From Cordylochernes scorpioides (Eukaryota; Arthropoda; Arachnida; Pseudoscorpiones; Chernetidae), in NCBI GenBank assembly GCA_030710605.1, contig CP092863.1, forward strand, positions 109,665,316-109,729,315: a stretch of 64,000 nucleotides of DNA, written 5' to 3'. The position numbers were made by a program, and so were the translations under genes. Each line of letters starts with the position of its first letter. Position 1 is the stretch's first letter. Shown in pieces: positions 12,080-21,345 of this stretch. The notes beneath the pieces are model-generated. The model was not told the DNA's origin and made no database searches. It saw nothing but the letters and a program-made list of their open reading frames with translations.

Positions 12080-12120
12080 ATGCACACAAGCTTTCGGACA
12101 TATCGTCCTTCATCAGGTAA
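12080..12120 (-). ncRNA. Hammerhead-like motif, left arm of foldback
   Basis: Read on the minus strand: CTGATGA (complement of 12110-12116), a GGAC/GTCC hairpin, GAAA (complement of 12092-12095), then GC...GC followed by TA. This is the type I order with a short stem III. Stem I next to the core is weak (first pair A-C), so activity is uncertain. Confidence 0.42.
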
Positions 12121-12550
12121 GAGTAATAAACGCGCTGAGGATCCATATATACACAAAGCTGAAAAGAAAATTTACATAACTGCAAAAGATAAAAGTATTT
12201 AAAGATAAAAATAAGAACCAAATATGCTAAAAAGATTATAGGAATTAAATGCTAATAAATCTGGACTAAGTACATATGCACTGTGAATGGTGTTAATCAA
12301 GGGCAGGTAAATGCAACCTATGCAGCCATAGGTTGCATTTACCTGCCCTTGATTAACACCATTTACCTGCCCTTGATTAACACCATTCACAGTGCATATG
12401 TACTTAGTCCAGATTTATTAGCATTTAATTCCTATAATCTTTTTAGCATATTTGGTTCTTATTTTTATCTTTAAATACTTTTATCTTTTGCAGTTATGTA
12501 AATTTTCTTTTCAGCTTTGTGTATATATGGATCCTCAGCGCGTTTATTAC

Positions 12551-12600
12551 TCTTACCTGATGAAGGACGATATGTCCGAAAGTTTGTGTGCATGCTAATA
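12551..12600 (+). ncRNA. Hammerhead-like motif, right arm of foldback
   Basis: CTGATGA 12557-12563, stem II GGAC 12565-12568 with GTCC 12574-12577, GAAA 12578-12581, then a GC...GC short stem III and TAA. Mirror of the left-arm motif with one difference (AGTTT against AGCTT), which weakens stem III here. Similar blocks occur in the foldback at 28336 and beyond the PLE at 15462. Confidence 0.42.
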
Positions 12601-12664
12601 AAAAGAAGCTCCTCTTCCCACTTTGTAAACTCGTTATTAACCTTCAGTGAAGAGCAGTTCTACT

Positions 12665-13211
12665 TATTTCATAATTAGTTTGATCGTTGTAAAAGTCAGA
12701 GATAATCTGCCTGTTTCCAACCTTACAATATACCCCGGTATATATCTTGGCAGATTCAGAAAGTTTTTGATAAACGTATTCTGTATTTGGTCTATAATAT
12801 CGGTATTGTCCCAAGCCCACACAGGGGCCGCATAGAGAAGTATTGATTTAATAACTGAGTCAAATAAATTCAGTGCAACTTTTAATGAATTAATTTTTTC
12901 CCTTTTTATCAGTCTAATAGTTGCATTTATTGCCGTATTTGCTTTGGCTTTATAAAAGAGGGCTACCTTTTTGCTATTATTAGTGGTAGTGAATGGAAAT
13001 CCCAAATACATAATATTGGACGCAACAGTCAGTGGGATGTCCCCCCAGTACCAGTTTTCGTGTCTTGCCGGTCTTCCTCCATTTCTAAATACCATCACCT
13101 TGGACTTATTTACATTTAAAACTAATTTGTTATTGTCCAGATAAGACTTTAGTAAATTGATTTTAGTTTGTAGGTTAATTTTAGATTCTCCAATTATGGC
13201 TATGTCATCCC
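12665..13211 (-). pseudogene. LINE reverse transcriptase, region after motif C
   Basis: The minus frame begins at a degenerate catalytic box (WDDIAIIGES in place of YADD) exactly at the 5' truncation. It continues through NKLVLNVNKSKVMVF (motif D/E region), IMYLGFPFTT and YAAPVWAWDN, a typical LINE thumb and connection. RT motifs A and B and the endonuclease are absent. It cannot be active alone. Confidence 0.82.
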
Positions 13212-13570
13212 ACAAATATTAGTCTTTTTTTATTTATCTCCGGCAAAAACTCCTATATTAAATTTAAATAGTTTTGTAAATTTATTCTTAAGAATTCCTA
13301 AGAAACTGAAAAAAAAAAAGTTTACATATTGTAGCAGATTATTTATTATTCTATGAAAATATTTTTAATTTCGTATTTGTATTTTGATACACTGTAAAAT
13401 TTTCTCATTGCTTCTCTGCTATTTTTATCAGTTTTAATTTGGTTTTACATTAAATAAATTGCCGTGTCATTCTGAACTTTGTCTTTCCTAATTTTTTATG
13501 TTACAATATAGTTATATCACCGTTTGCTTTGTGAATGGAATAAATACCCAAATATGGCCATTTCTCATAA

Positions 13571-13641
13571 CCATCGGTGGTTCAGTGGTAGAATGCTCGC
13601 CTGCCACGTGGGCGGCCCGGGTTCGATTCCTGGCCGATGCA
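13571..13641 (+). tRNA. tRNA-Gly (anticodon GCC)
   Basis: Matches the metazoan tRNA-Gly(GCC) pattern: D-arm GGTTCAGTGGTAGAATG, anticodon loop CTGCCAC with GCC at 13603-13605, T-arm GGGTTCGATTCC, discriminator A, followed by a run of nine T that can end pol III transcription. No intron. The first acceptor pair is C-C instead of G-C, and one base change each in the anticodon and T stems leaves G-U wobbles. It is either a functional diverged gene or a recent pseudogene. Confidence 0.85.
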
Positions 13642-13744
13642 TTTTTTTTTTAACAATTTTTAAAATTCATTTATATATTATACAAGAATGACATCCACGG
13701 CGCCAATTTATAATTGTAACGAATAGTATTTGAATAAAAGCATT

Positions 13745-13795
13745 TAATCGGGTAAAACCCGGGCGTTGCCCGGGTCATTCGGCTAGTGTACACAT
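13745..13795 (-). repeat. Dispersed hairpin repeat (CTAGC...ACCCGATTAAA family)
   Basis: Contains a perfect GC hairpin, CCCGGGC-GTT-GCCCGGG. On the minus strand it reads CTAGCCGAATGACCC and ends CCCGATTAAA. A diverged copy lies on the plus strand at 50826-50872 (ACTAGCGGATGTACCC...). It looks like the conserved end of a dispersed repeat; I cannot name the family. Confidence 0.6.
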
Positions 13796-13894
13796 ATGGA
13801 TGAAATTTAAGATTTAGATCTAAGATTTTAGATTTATTCTTATACATTTGGCAAAATCATAAAGATACAATTAATAGGCTAATCCCTTAATAGA

Positions 13895-15258
13895 ATGTTT
13901 TTCTCTTCTCCAACAGCCCCCCCTTTCCAGATTTTTAGCCAATTTTCTAAAACCGTTCGTCCGATTGCAAAATACTCCATTCCCCATATCCAACGCTCAA
14001 ACCTTTGTGGGAGAAGTCCTAAAAATCAACCTGAATCTGACCGCAACATAGTGTCTTTTGACGTACAATTCTTATACCCCAGCCTTCCACATGCTCTGAT
14101 CATAAGGTATACAGAAGAACTGCTGCAAGAACATCATATTGATACAGATATTACCCAAAAAATCACACAACTTATTTTCTTATGTCTAAATAACTGCATA
14201 TTTTCATATAACTCCAAATCATACAGGCAGGCAAAAGGGTCCCCAATGGGAAGCCCTCTATCTACTACAATAGCAGAGATCTCAATGCGCGCAATAGACC
14301 GATGGATCACCGCCAAGTTCCCCCGGGACATATTCTTTTGGCGCAGGTATATCGATGATATTTTTTGCATCTGCACCACCACCCAAACCGAAAACATCCT
14401 CAACAGTCTAAACAATTATCACCCTGATCTCCACTTCACCGTTGAAAAAGAGAACAATAATATCCTTCCGTTTCTTGACATAAAAATTATCCGTGACCAG
14501 CATGAATTCCACACCACCGTTTATTATAAACCAACTTTCCGCCCTAATTACGTTCAATACTCGTCCTTCTGCCCAATCAGTCACAAGATCAATACAGTCA
14601 TTGCACTTTCAAAACGAATACATACCCACTGCTCCCTCCAGAAGTACAAGACCCTTGAAACACAAAACATAATAGCTAACCTCAAAAACTGTGCATACCC
14701 AATGTCCTTTATATTACGACACTTTTACGATTCATCCAAAAAGATACAGCCTCCAGTATACAGATCAATTTGCAGTATGCCATATTCACCTTTAGCATCC
14801 ACCATTGCCAGATTCTTGTTAAAATTCGGAATTAAAACCTACTTCACCTGCGCACCTACCTCAGGATCCCTTCCCCGAAACCAAATAATGAAACTCAATT
14901 ATAATGAACCTCACAGTACGGCACGTAACGTTATTTACTTAATAGAATGTTCAAATTGCCCAAGAATCTACGTGGGTGAAACTGGAAGACAGGTCAATAT
15001 CAGAATTCATGAACACAAAAGAAATATTGATAACCGAGACCATAGATCCTTAATAGTTCAGCATATCAACGAAACTGCCATTCCTTCAACATTACATCAC
15101 CCAAAATTAATTATTCCAATATCTCCAGCAAACATCAAAGACTAGTCATCGAATCCCTCCTGTCAAGCAAATTCCACAGCCTTAATAGAAAAATTGATCT
15201 ACCGGAAATTTACAATGTATTATTCCCTGCAGCCACCAAACCTCCCACCGTACCATGA
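13895..15258 (+). pseudogene. Penelope-like element with C-terminal GIY-YIG, 5' truncated
   Basis: Reads RT motif A as VSFDVQFLYPSLPH, motif B as AKGSPMGSPLSTTIAEI, motif C as RRYIDDIFCI, then LPFLDIKI and the linker TTVYYKPTFRPNYVQYS. It ends in a GIY-YIG nuclease (YLIECSNCPRIYVGETGRQ, IRIHEHKRN). A frameshift near 15135 puts the catalytic-Glu segment (RLVIESLL) in another frame that closes at 15258. The fingers before motif A are missing or scrambled. RT-then-nuclease order is that of classical Penelope/Neptune/Poseidon elements, unlike the PLE at 1-10640. Confidence 0.86.
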
Positions 15259-15407
15259 ACTCTGAGACCGCAAATTCAATAGTTAGTCTGTCCTGTGTTT
15301 CCAAAATATGCCGTAATCTTTGTCTTATTCCATACCAGTTCATATTGTAGACATTCAAATTCTCTCTATATGTATACTTTTTGCATAACTGTAGTATATT
15401 TTCGGCT

Positions 15408-15500
15408 TCTTCGTGTGTATATATATGGATTAGATCCGAAAACGTCAGTAGCGTAATTTTCCTGTCGAAGGGCGGTTGAGCCAGAAAGCTCTAAATAAAT
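15408..15500 (+). other. PLE 3' flank with degenerate hammerhead-like block
   Basis: CTGTCGA 15462-15468, a GGC/GCC hairpin and GAAA 15484-15487 followed by GCTCTAAATAAA. This resembles the CTGATGA-hairpin-GAAAGC blocks of the foldbacks, but A6 of the hammerhead core is replaced by T. A second GAAA after GGATTAGATCC lies at 15431-15440. PLE termini are known to carry hammerhead motifs; this one looks decayed. Confidence 0.35.
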
Positions 15501-15529
15501 TTATTTGCTAAAGATACTCATCCCTCAAG

Positions 15530-16040
15530 TGTTCACACCTTAGCCAATATTCCTTTGATCACTGATTATATGGAATCTAGAATTATAGGTTATGAGTTGA
15601 ATAATTTATCAACAGAAGATAAACAATTTTATGATTTGTATATTCCAGGTATACTCAAAGATTTCATTATTTCAAGGATTAATTTACTGAAAAAGAATAC
15701 TAATCAAACATTTCAAAGTTTCTTTCCTTATGCAATTCCGAAATATTTTCGACCAAACTATTATAATTCACAATTTATAACAAACCATGGAAATTTTAAG
15801 GGATTTTTATCAAAAATTGGCGCGAGTGAAGATTCTAGCTGTCATTGTGGCAACGAATTCCAGGACTCGAGACACCTACTGCTGGAATGTCCACTCTTCT
15901 TCACCGCTAGACAACAGACAATAAATAATGTTGTAGATCTATATCAATTTGTAAATAGCAGAGAGAATTATCATAAGTTTAATTATTTTTGTAAATATAT
16001 TCATGATTTTCTTTCAAACATGAAAGGTTCAGGTTCCTAA
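15530..16040 (+). pseudogene. LINE ORF2 C terminus with CHC zinc motif
   Basis: About 170 residues remain. The motif TNHGNFKGFLSKIG followed by CHCGNEFQDSRHLLLECP is the conserved C-terminal end of R1/Jockey/I-like LINE proteins. RT and endonuclease are absent through 5' truncation. No stop interrupts the remnant, so the insertion may be young. Confidence 0.82.
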
Positions 16041-16191
16041 TATATATATATATTTTTTTTTCTCTTTTTATTTCGATTACTTTTTTTTTTGTAAAAATTT
16101 TATAGCTGTTTCTGTTTAAAAAATGTAAATCGACGCAATTATACCTAGCCGGGATATCGCGTTTGTGTGTTAAAATGAAATAAATAAATAA
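15530..16191 (+). mobile_element. 5'-truncated LINE with ATCCCTCAAG target duplication
   Basis: ATCCCTCAAG occurs at 15520-15529 and 16192-16201. The insert holds the end of an ORF2 protein (to 16040), a T-rich 3' UTR and a (TAAA)n tail. These are hallmarks of target-primed reverse transcription. It sits in the sequence that follows the PLE 3' end. Confidence 0.9.
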
Positions 16192-16201
16192 ATCCCTCAA
16201 G

Positions 16202-16499
16202 CTTATTGATTTTTTAACATAATAAAGATACAATGTTAGAAATATTAAAGGAATTAAATAAACATCACAGAATAATCTATGAGCGCTCGATTCTAAAGGA
16301 GATAATATGAGTAAGATATATATTCTATGGAATGTCATTCTAAAGGATTGTTTATTTGTATAAATTTTCTAAAATCTAATTTGCATTTCTAATTATTCAA
16401 TGTATATTTATATAAAGATATTTGTTATTTAAATATTGTCACAGAGCTTATATAAATATATTATAAGTTACGTAGATTTAAAACTATCTTATTCTTCTT
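16202..16499. other. AT-rich DNA, nothing recognised
   Basis: No coding, RNA or clear repeat signal seen. It starts at the second target-duplication copy of the LINE at 15530. Confidence 0.5.
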
Positions 16500-16712
16500 T
16501 CTTATCTCCACTCAATCATATTAGAGTATCAAGCTTGTAAAGCTTGAGACTTTTGATTGTGTCTGCCGGGGAAGAGTAGAGCTCATCAATGGATTGTCAA
16601 TACAGTCAATAATGGGTTTTGGGGTTGCAGGTTGACACTTAGTACATAGTGGGAAAACCTTGCAACCATTCTGTCATTGTCCGTAGATGACCAGTCTGGT
16701 GAGTCTGTGAAT
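16500..16712 (-). pseudogene. Jockey-like LINE C-terminal remnant
   Basis: The minus translation contains FPLCTKCQPATPKPIIDCID after a degenerate TRL-VIYG segment. It resembles the C-terminal Cys cluster of the LINE remnants at 46927-47130 and 55736-56037. Stop codons are present. Short and old. Confidence 0.6.
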
Positions 16713-17280
16713 ATATAAAGGAAGGTTTTCAATTAAATATTTCATAAAAAATACATAAAAATGAAATACAAAATTTAAAAAAACGATATAACTTTAGTGA
16801 AACTTAATTATGATATACACAATTGTTTTTAGCTATATTTTTTTAACACGAGAAAATCAATTTAAACAACCATTTGAATTTTATATAAAAAAAACTCCTC
16901 TTTGATGTTCAAAGGGAAATTCTAGTGTAAATTAGATTATTGAAAACTGTTAAAAATTCTCAGAATTGATTCTATATCTGGCTAATTAGTAACTTTGTTT
17001 CTCGAGAATTTTGTTTTTATCACACCGAGTTGGCGTTTGATGACCACTTTCTATAGAAGACAAAAAAAAAAGCAAGTTTTTTTTTTAACTTAAAAAAATC
17101 CGTCGATAAATTTGAATGAAAGTTCCTATGAACGTTCAAAAATACGATTTCATTTACTAATATAGAAGCATAGGGCGCCTCTCCCGTCAAAATAAACGTC
17201 AAAACCTGACGCCATCTATTGACCGTCGCCGAAACTAGCGGCCTCGGGTCGGTAACAAAGCCACAACACCAGCTTTGGCA
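16713..17280. other. AT-rich spacer leading to repeat shared with 51030-51100
   Basis: Mostly featureless. The segment 17150-17220 (GGCGCCTCTCCCGTCAAAAT and neighbours) is the reverse complement of a related stretch at about 51020-51065, so it belongs to a dispersed repeat of unknown type. Confidence 0.5.
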
Positions 17281-17285
17281 AACTG

Positions 17286-17343
17286 AGAAGTGTCCAACTA
17301 GAGACCATGGTTTCGGGCTAATGGCCTTCGTCAGTCTGCTTCT
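17286..17343 (-). ncRNA. Type I hammerhead ribozyme candidate with minimal stem III
   Basis: On the minus strand: outer stem I AGAAG/CTTCT (17339-17343 with 17286-17290), inner stem I AGA/TCT (17335-17337 with 17300-17302), CTGACGA (17328-17334), stem II GGC/GCC with loop CATTA, GAAA (17311-17314), then CCATGG as a tiny stem III and UC giving a GUC cleavage triplet. CUGANGA permits C at position 7. A self-complementary stem III of two or three pairs fits the dimer-forming minimal hammerheads described in PLEs and retrozymes. Activity is inferred. Confidence 0.55.
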
Positions 17344-17574
17344 ATGGATAAATTTCCTCCCGGCAAATTTTACATCTATATTTACTATTATGTAGTTTGA
17401 TTTTTGTCTTAATTTGCTAAAAGTGGTGTTATGGCTCATTCATTATTATCACAGTAAAGGTTTTTTACTGGTGCGATAAACATAATGCATTGTTCTGATG
17501 CATAGTTAAAGAGAGATGTGCTTCTTTTGGTACATGAATATCATCTTCCCGTAACTTTATGTTGTATTATAGCC

Positions 17575-17820
17575 TTATAAATTGCTGACAGTGTTGGAGG
17601 GAAAGCTCCGGGGGAAGAGATCGAGAGGAAGGAGGCGACAGAGATACACAGACAGTCTAAAAAAATGGACTGGACGACACACCTACGAGGAGATGAATGG
17701 GATAGCGGAGGGAGATATGGAGAGACCATGTGGTCCACCCTCAGTAGAGGAAGGCCCTGGAGGAGGGAGATATGGAGAGACCATGTGGCCCACCCTCAGT
17801 AGAGGAAGGCATTGAAGGAG
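17575..17820 (+). pseudogene. LINE ORF2 C-terminal remnant
   Basis: The translation LEGKLRGKRSRGRRRQRY followed by TDSLKKWTGRHTYEEMNGIA is the basic C-terminal tail found on many endonuclease-RT LINE proteins. It is 5' truncated. Its end grades into the 55-bp minisatellite, whose unit derives from the last codons and 3' UTR. Confidence 0.7.
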
Positions 17821-18150
17821 GGAGATACAGAGAGACCATGTGGCCCACCCTCTGTAGATGAAGACATTGAAGGAGGGAGATATGGAGAGTCCATGTGGCC
17901 CATCCTCAGTAGAGGAAGGCATTGAAGGAGGGAGATACAGAGAGACCATGTGGCCCACCCTCAGTAGAGGAAGACATTGAAGGAGGGAGATACAGAGAGA
18001 CCATGTGGCCCACCCTCTGTAGATGAAGACATTGAAGGAGGGAGATATGGAGAGACCATGTGCCCCACCATCAGTAGAGGAAGACATTGAAGGCGGGAGA
18101 TATGGAGAGACCATGTGGCCCACCCTCAGTAGAGAAAAGCACTGAAGGAA
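17708..18150 (+). repeat. 55-bp minisatellite derived from a LINE 3' end
   Basis: About eight head-to-tail units containing AGAGACCATGTGGCCCACCC, with small substitutions between units (CTCAGTAGAGGAAG against CTCTGTAGATGAAG). The first unit is continuous with the LINE C-terminal coding remnant. Confidence 0.9.
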
Positions 18151-18425
18151 GAGGATAGCCTGAATATTATAACTCCTATCGTAGGATGTTATGAAATCGA
18201 GCCGCCTCTGTACTGATGAGTGCCATAGCCCGAAACAATTGTCGCGAAAAGTGGCGCAGTGCCCAGGCTCTATCTTGTCTGGACACCCAAATTCTAATGT
18301 CCTGGGCAGGAGTACCTATCTCAAGGAAGTCTTCAAGATAAACTCCCGTTGTCTCCTGCAAGTATCTCCGGCGTCCTCTCAAGTAACAGCCAATAATGAT
18401 GCGAGGCTAACCAGAGACTGAACGG
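18151..18425. other. Unassigned sequence with a weak hammerhead-like block
   Basis: At 18215-18250 the order CTGATGA, short imperfect hairpin, GAAA, CAATTG, TC resembles a type I hammerhead with a minimal palindromic stem III, as at 17286. I find no stem I pairing next to the core, so this is weak. No coding evidence. Confidence 0.3.
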
Positions 18426-18556
18426 AGGGAGGTGGTTGTTTACTTGGGGAGGTGGTTGTTTACTTGAGAAGGTGGTTGTTTACTTGAGAAGGTGATTGTT
18501 TACTTAGGGAGGTGGTTGTTTGCTTGAGAAGGTGATTGTTTACTTAGGGAGGTGGT
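18426..18556 (+). repeat. 20-bp minisatellite, array 1
   Basis: About six units of GGAGGTGGTTGTTTACTTGG with variants. The same unit forms a second array at 20090-20376, about 1.5 kb away in the same orientation. Confidence 0.92.
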
Positions 18557-18637
18557 TGGATTTCGTTCAAAATATCTTTTTTTTTCAAAGTTCCTTTCCA
18601 ATACCGGATATAAAAAGTAAAACAATGCAATGTTAGA

Positions 18638-18740
18638 GCGGTATGGTAGATTGATCTGGAGAAACCGCTGAAAGGGTTCACCACTGATGAGCAGGCCCTT
18701 ACAATTTTTATTATTTTTGCAGTAAGGGCAGTACGAAATT
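18638..18740 (+). ncRNA. Ribozyme-like MITE core, copy R1
   Basis: GCGGT 18638-18642 pairs with ACCGC 18664-18668 (stem III); A18643 is the UH cleavage position; TGGT 18644-18647 pairs with ACCA 18680-18683 (stem I); GAAA 18661-18664; CTGATGA 18684-18690. Stem II is damaged in this copy (GCAG against CTGGA). AAGGG pairs with CCCTT on either side of the CTGATGA strand. Same strand order as the PLE RNA. Confidence 0.55.
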
Positions 18741-18854
18741 GTTTTATTCGATTTACAAGTATTAAGTTTACTTGTATTTTAAAAAGAAACTGACGCTTTA
18801 TAAATGACTTATATTTTCAAATACAGATAGCCCACTCTCTCTCTCTCTCTCTTA

Positions 18855-19165
18855 AACACTCATGGACAAAACTTAATGAAGTTGTACCTTTTAGCATGTA
18901 TATCGGGATTCAGATAATAACTCTGAAAGATACACTCATGGACAAAACTTAAGGAAGTTGTACCTTTCAGTATGTATATTCGGGATTCAGATAATAAACC
19001 TGAAAGATACACTAATGGACAAAATTTAAGGAAGTTGAACCTTTTAGCATGTATATCGGGATTCAGACAATAACTCTGAACCAAGTACGAACAGAACTGC
19101 CTCTGACTAAAAAAAAAAAAAAAAAACGACGACTGGTGGCATCAAATACTTTCTATTTCCTAAAG
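18855..19165. mobile_element. MITE with internal tandem copies (CACTCATGGACAAA ends)
   Basis: Three repeats of about 78 bp, each starting CACTCATGGACAAAACTTAA or a variant, then a unique tail with a diverged inverted end near 19155-19175. A single-unit relative lies at 20422-20644. Terminal sequence and TA flanks suggest a non-autonomous Tc1/mariner-type element. Confidence 0.6.
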
Positions 19166-19324
19166 TTTCGTACAAATGATTGGAAGGAGAGAGGAGAGAA
19201 GGGATAGATTTCAGTTTAGCTGGCACTGCAACAATATCGGTCTGGTCAACGGTGACGTCAAAGTAGAAGAGGCGAGGCAGATTGTACGGTTTCACATCGT
19301 CGAATATCAAGAAACTAATTCGGT

Positions 19325-19490
19325 CCAAAATCACTTTATTAGGCACCGCTCAACAAGAGCAACCTAGTTTATGATATTTGAAACAATGAATGATATGTGA
19401 AGGTTATTCATATATTAAACAAAATGTTTACGTGGTATTTAATCCCGGTTCATGGCTGTCGGGAATCGAGGGTGTTACCCACTCGTCCCT
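19325..19490. repeat. Segment repeated in inverted orientation at 20990-21485
   Basis: 19325-19412 (CAACAAGAGCAACCTAGTTT and flanks) is the reverse complement of about 21390-21485, and 19446-19490 (GGCTGTCGGGAATCGAGGG) is the reverse complement of about 20990-21035. The second pair includes a degenerate tRNA-like head. It looks like an inverted duplication of one repeat assembly. Confidence 0.65.
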
Positions 19491-20089
19491 GTTTTGTGAG
19501 AAACTAATCAAACGAACAAAGACTCCAGACACAGAGAAACAATATACCGCACTGTTAACTTGGTATGATTCTACACTCCAGTACGACGTGTAGGCTTATA
19601 CGAAAATTATTCGGTACTACCAAGTTACCCAGAAAAGTTATCTAATTTGATCTATGAAATCAAACCTTTAGGAGGAACGAGAAGACGCCGAAGAACCAAG
19701 TACATTGTCTTAAGAATGAAATCATACTACAGACAACTTGACAAGAGCACCAAGACGTAGACGTCACTGAAGCACTGGTACAGCAATGATCATTCAATCT
19801 GTGAAGCCATAGCTCTCTATAAGGTAGGAGCAATTTAATTAATTTATATCTTAATTAATTATTTTATATTCTATTACTGCATGAAGGTAAACATTGTATG
19901 ATGGAGAAAACATCTATAGTCACCGCCTCTTTGCTATTGGAAATTAATTTAATTATCTTTTTAGATTTTTATCTTGGATTTCTTAAAAAAACCTTATTTT
20001 ATCATATAGATAAGGTTATCTTGTTTAATTAAATTACCATACAATATATAAAGTGGTTCTCCGGGAATCCGGGTTACATCAGGAGAGAT
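19491..20089. other. No gene recognised
   Basis: AT-rich DNA between two repeat arrays. The only frames are short and lack any family signature. Confidence 0.5.
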
Positions 20090-20376
20090 TGTTTACTTGG
20101 GGAGGTGGTTGTTTACTTAGGGAGGCGGTTGTTTACTTGGGGAGGTGGTTGTTTACTAGGGAGGGGTTTTTTTACTTGGGGAGGTGGTTGTTTACTTGGG
20201 GAGGTGGTTGTTTACATATGGAGGTGGTTGTTTACTTGGGGAGGTGATTGTTTACTTGGGAGGTGGTTGTTTACTCAGAGAGGTGGTTGTTTACTCAGAG
20301 AGGTGGTTGTTTACTTAGGGAGGTGGTTGTTTACTTGGGGAGGTGGTTGTTTACTTGGGGAGGTGGTTGTTCACTT
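20090..20376 (+). repeat. 20-bp minisatellite, array 2
   Basis: About fourteen units of the GGAGGTGGTTGTTTACTTGG type. Frames through it encode only repeated WLFTWGGGCL-like residues and are not genes. Confidence 0.93.
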
Positions 20377-20421
20377 GTTTACAAAAGGAAATTAGTTAAT
20401 AATATACTAAAATGATAATTA

Positions 20422-20644
20422 TACATCATCCTGGACAAAACTTAAGGAAGTTGTACCTTTCAGCATGTATAACGGGATTCAGACAATAACCTTGAAATAT
20501 ATTACAGTGATCTTTTCATTGAAGACACGAGATAACAAAGTGTGAACTAAATTGCCTCTGTCTCCTTAAAAATATATATATACATACACACGACCGGCGA
20601 CATCAAAGACTTTCCAATTACTTAAGTTTGTGTCCATGAGTGTA
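20422..20644. mobile_element. MITE with CACTCATGGACAAA-type inverted ends
   Basis: The left end CTGGACAAAACTTAAGGAAG and right end CTTAAGTTTGTGTCCATGAG are inverted repeats. Length about 220 bp, no coding capacity. Related to the tandemly expanded element at 18855-19165. Confidence 0.75.
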
Positions 20645-21035
20645 GAATGAACTCTTAAAATATAGTATCGTATTTTTCCTGCAGAAAGGCTTTCATGTCC
20701 AAAAGCTAGAAGATCTGAAAATTTATATAAAAAAAAAACTTATCCCTGGAAGCCTGATTTTTTTCCACCTGAACAATATACCTCGTATTTGTATTTCTCA
20801 GCGATAGATGGCGCTGAAATTGAACATGCTATTTAATTCAAAGGTATTCCATATTGTGAGTTTCACAATAAAGAGTTGTACCTCGAAAGCTTTTCAGTTT
20901 TGAAAATAATAAAAAAATTTGAGGGAAAAGTACTTTTATATATTTTATTTTATTATTATGAGATGCATTAGCACAAACTCTTCTATTTGGACGAGTGAGT
21001 AAAACCCTTGATTCCCGACAGCCATGAACCGGGAT

Positions 21036-21345
21036 CGGGGGGTCGGTGGAAGGATGGTCTAAACCCCATTGGTTTTCGACCGCTACGACCCGGGTTCGAT
21101 TCCCGCATTGGGCAATTTTTTTCTGATAAAAAATGCTCCAATGGACCTCGATTCTTGCAAAAGTCCAACACTACCAGCGAGTGCAAGTAACCAAACGGGG
21201 CTCTGGCACATTTATAAGTGCAAAGTCGAACTGCTTTTCACGTGTGTAGACATGTGGTGCACTTACAGTAAAAGCAGTCGCCTACTTCTACCCACCATTA
21301 TTATCATGGCCTGTACCACGTGTACTAGGGATAACCAAAAAAAAA
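21036..21345 (+). mobile_element. tRNA-derived SINE, copy 2
   Basis: Closest relative of the copy at 10758: the head GGTCGGTGGAAGGATGGTCT, B box GGGTTCGATTCCCGC near 21090, body and end GTACCACGTGTACTAGGGAT are all present, followed by an A run. The B box matches the pol III consensus better here. Upstream 20990-21035 is another tRNA-like head. Confidence 0.85.

Larger units (their letters stand above)
12036..12664. mobile_element. Foldback element inserted in a LINE (13-bp target duplication)
   Basis: Inverted arms run inward from TAATAACGAGTTTAC (12036) and its complement (ending near 12643), meeting near 12330. TATTTCATAATTA is duplicated at 12023-12035 and 12665-12677. The right side has about 21 bp beyond the arm end (ACCTTCAGTGAAGAGC onward) with no counterpart on the left. 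No protein is encoded. Each arm has a hammerhead-like motif. Near the centre, a unit reading TTACCTGCCCTTGATTAACA is duplicated on the right arm only. Confidence 0.85.
11234..13211 (-). mobile_element. 5'-truncated LINE with 13-bp target duplications
   Basis: ACAAATATTAGTC occurs at 11221-11233 and 13212-13224, flanking a minus-strand LINE fragment. The 3' end (low coordinate) has an AATAAA-like signal followed by a (GTT)n tail (plus-strand AACAACAACAAC), and the 5' end is truncated inside RT motif C. A foldback element of about 629 bp (12036-12664) splits it. The LINE portion is therefore about 1.35 kb. Confidence 0.88.

Noticed and set aside
12199-12474. Two similar 63-residue proteins on opposite strands
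   Set aside because: Products of the foldback palindrome reading the same arm from both sides.
13895-14415. Possible telomerase-like or host reverse transcriptase
   Set aside because: Motifs and the C-terminal GIY-YIG identify a Penelope-like element.
17683-18123. Minus-strand Ser/Pro-rich 146-residue repeat protein
   Set aside because: Reverse reading of the 55-bp minisatellite derived from a LINE end.
18215-18260. Type I hammerhead at 18222
   Set aside because: CTGATGA, GAAA and a GUC are present, but stem II has a mismatch and no stem I pairs next to the core; kept only as a weak note.
18176-18421. Frames on both strands over 18176-18421
   Set aside because: No family motif, overlapping on both strands, short.
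17700-20380. CRISPR-like array
   Set aside because: Direct tandem minisatellites without unique spacers in a eukaryotic genome.
20053-20395. Repetitive Gly/Trp-rich proteins
   Set aside because: Translations of a 20-bp minisatellite; 20 is not a multiple of three, so every frame looks repetitive.
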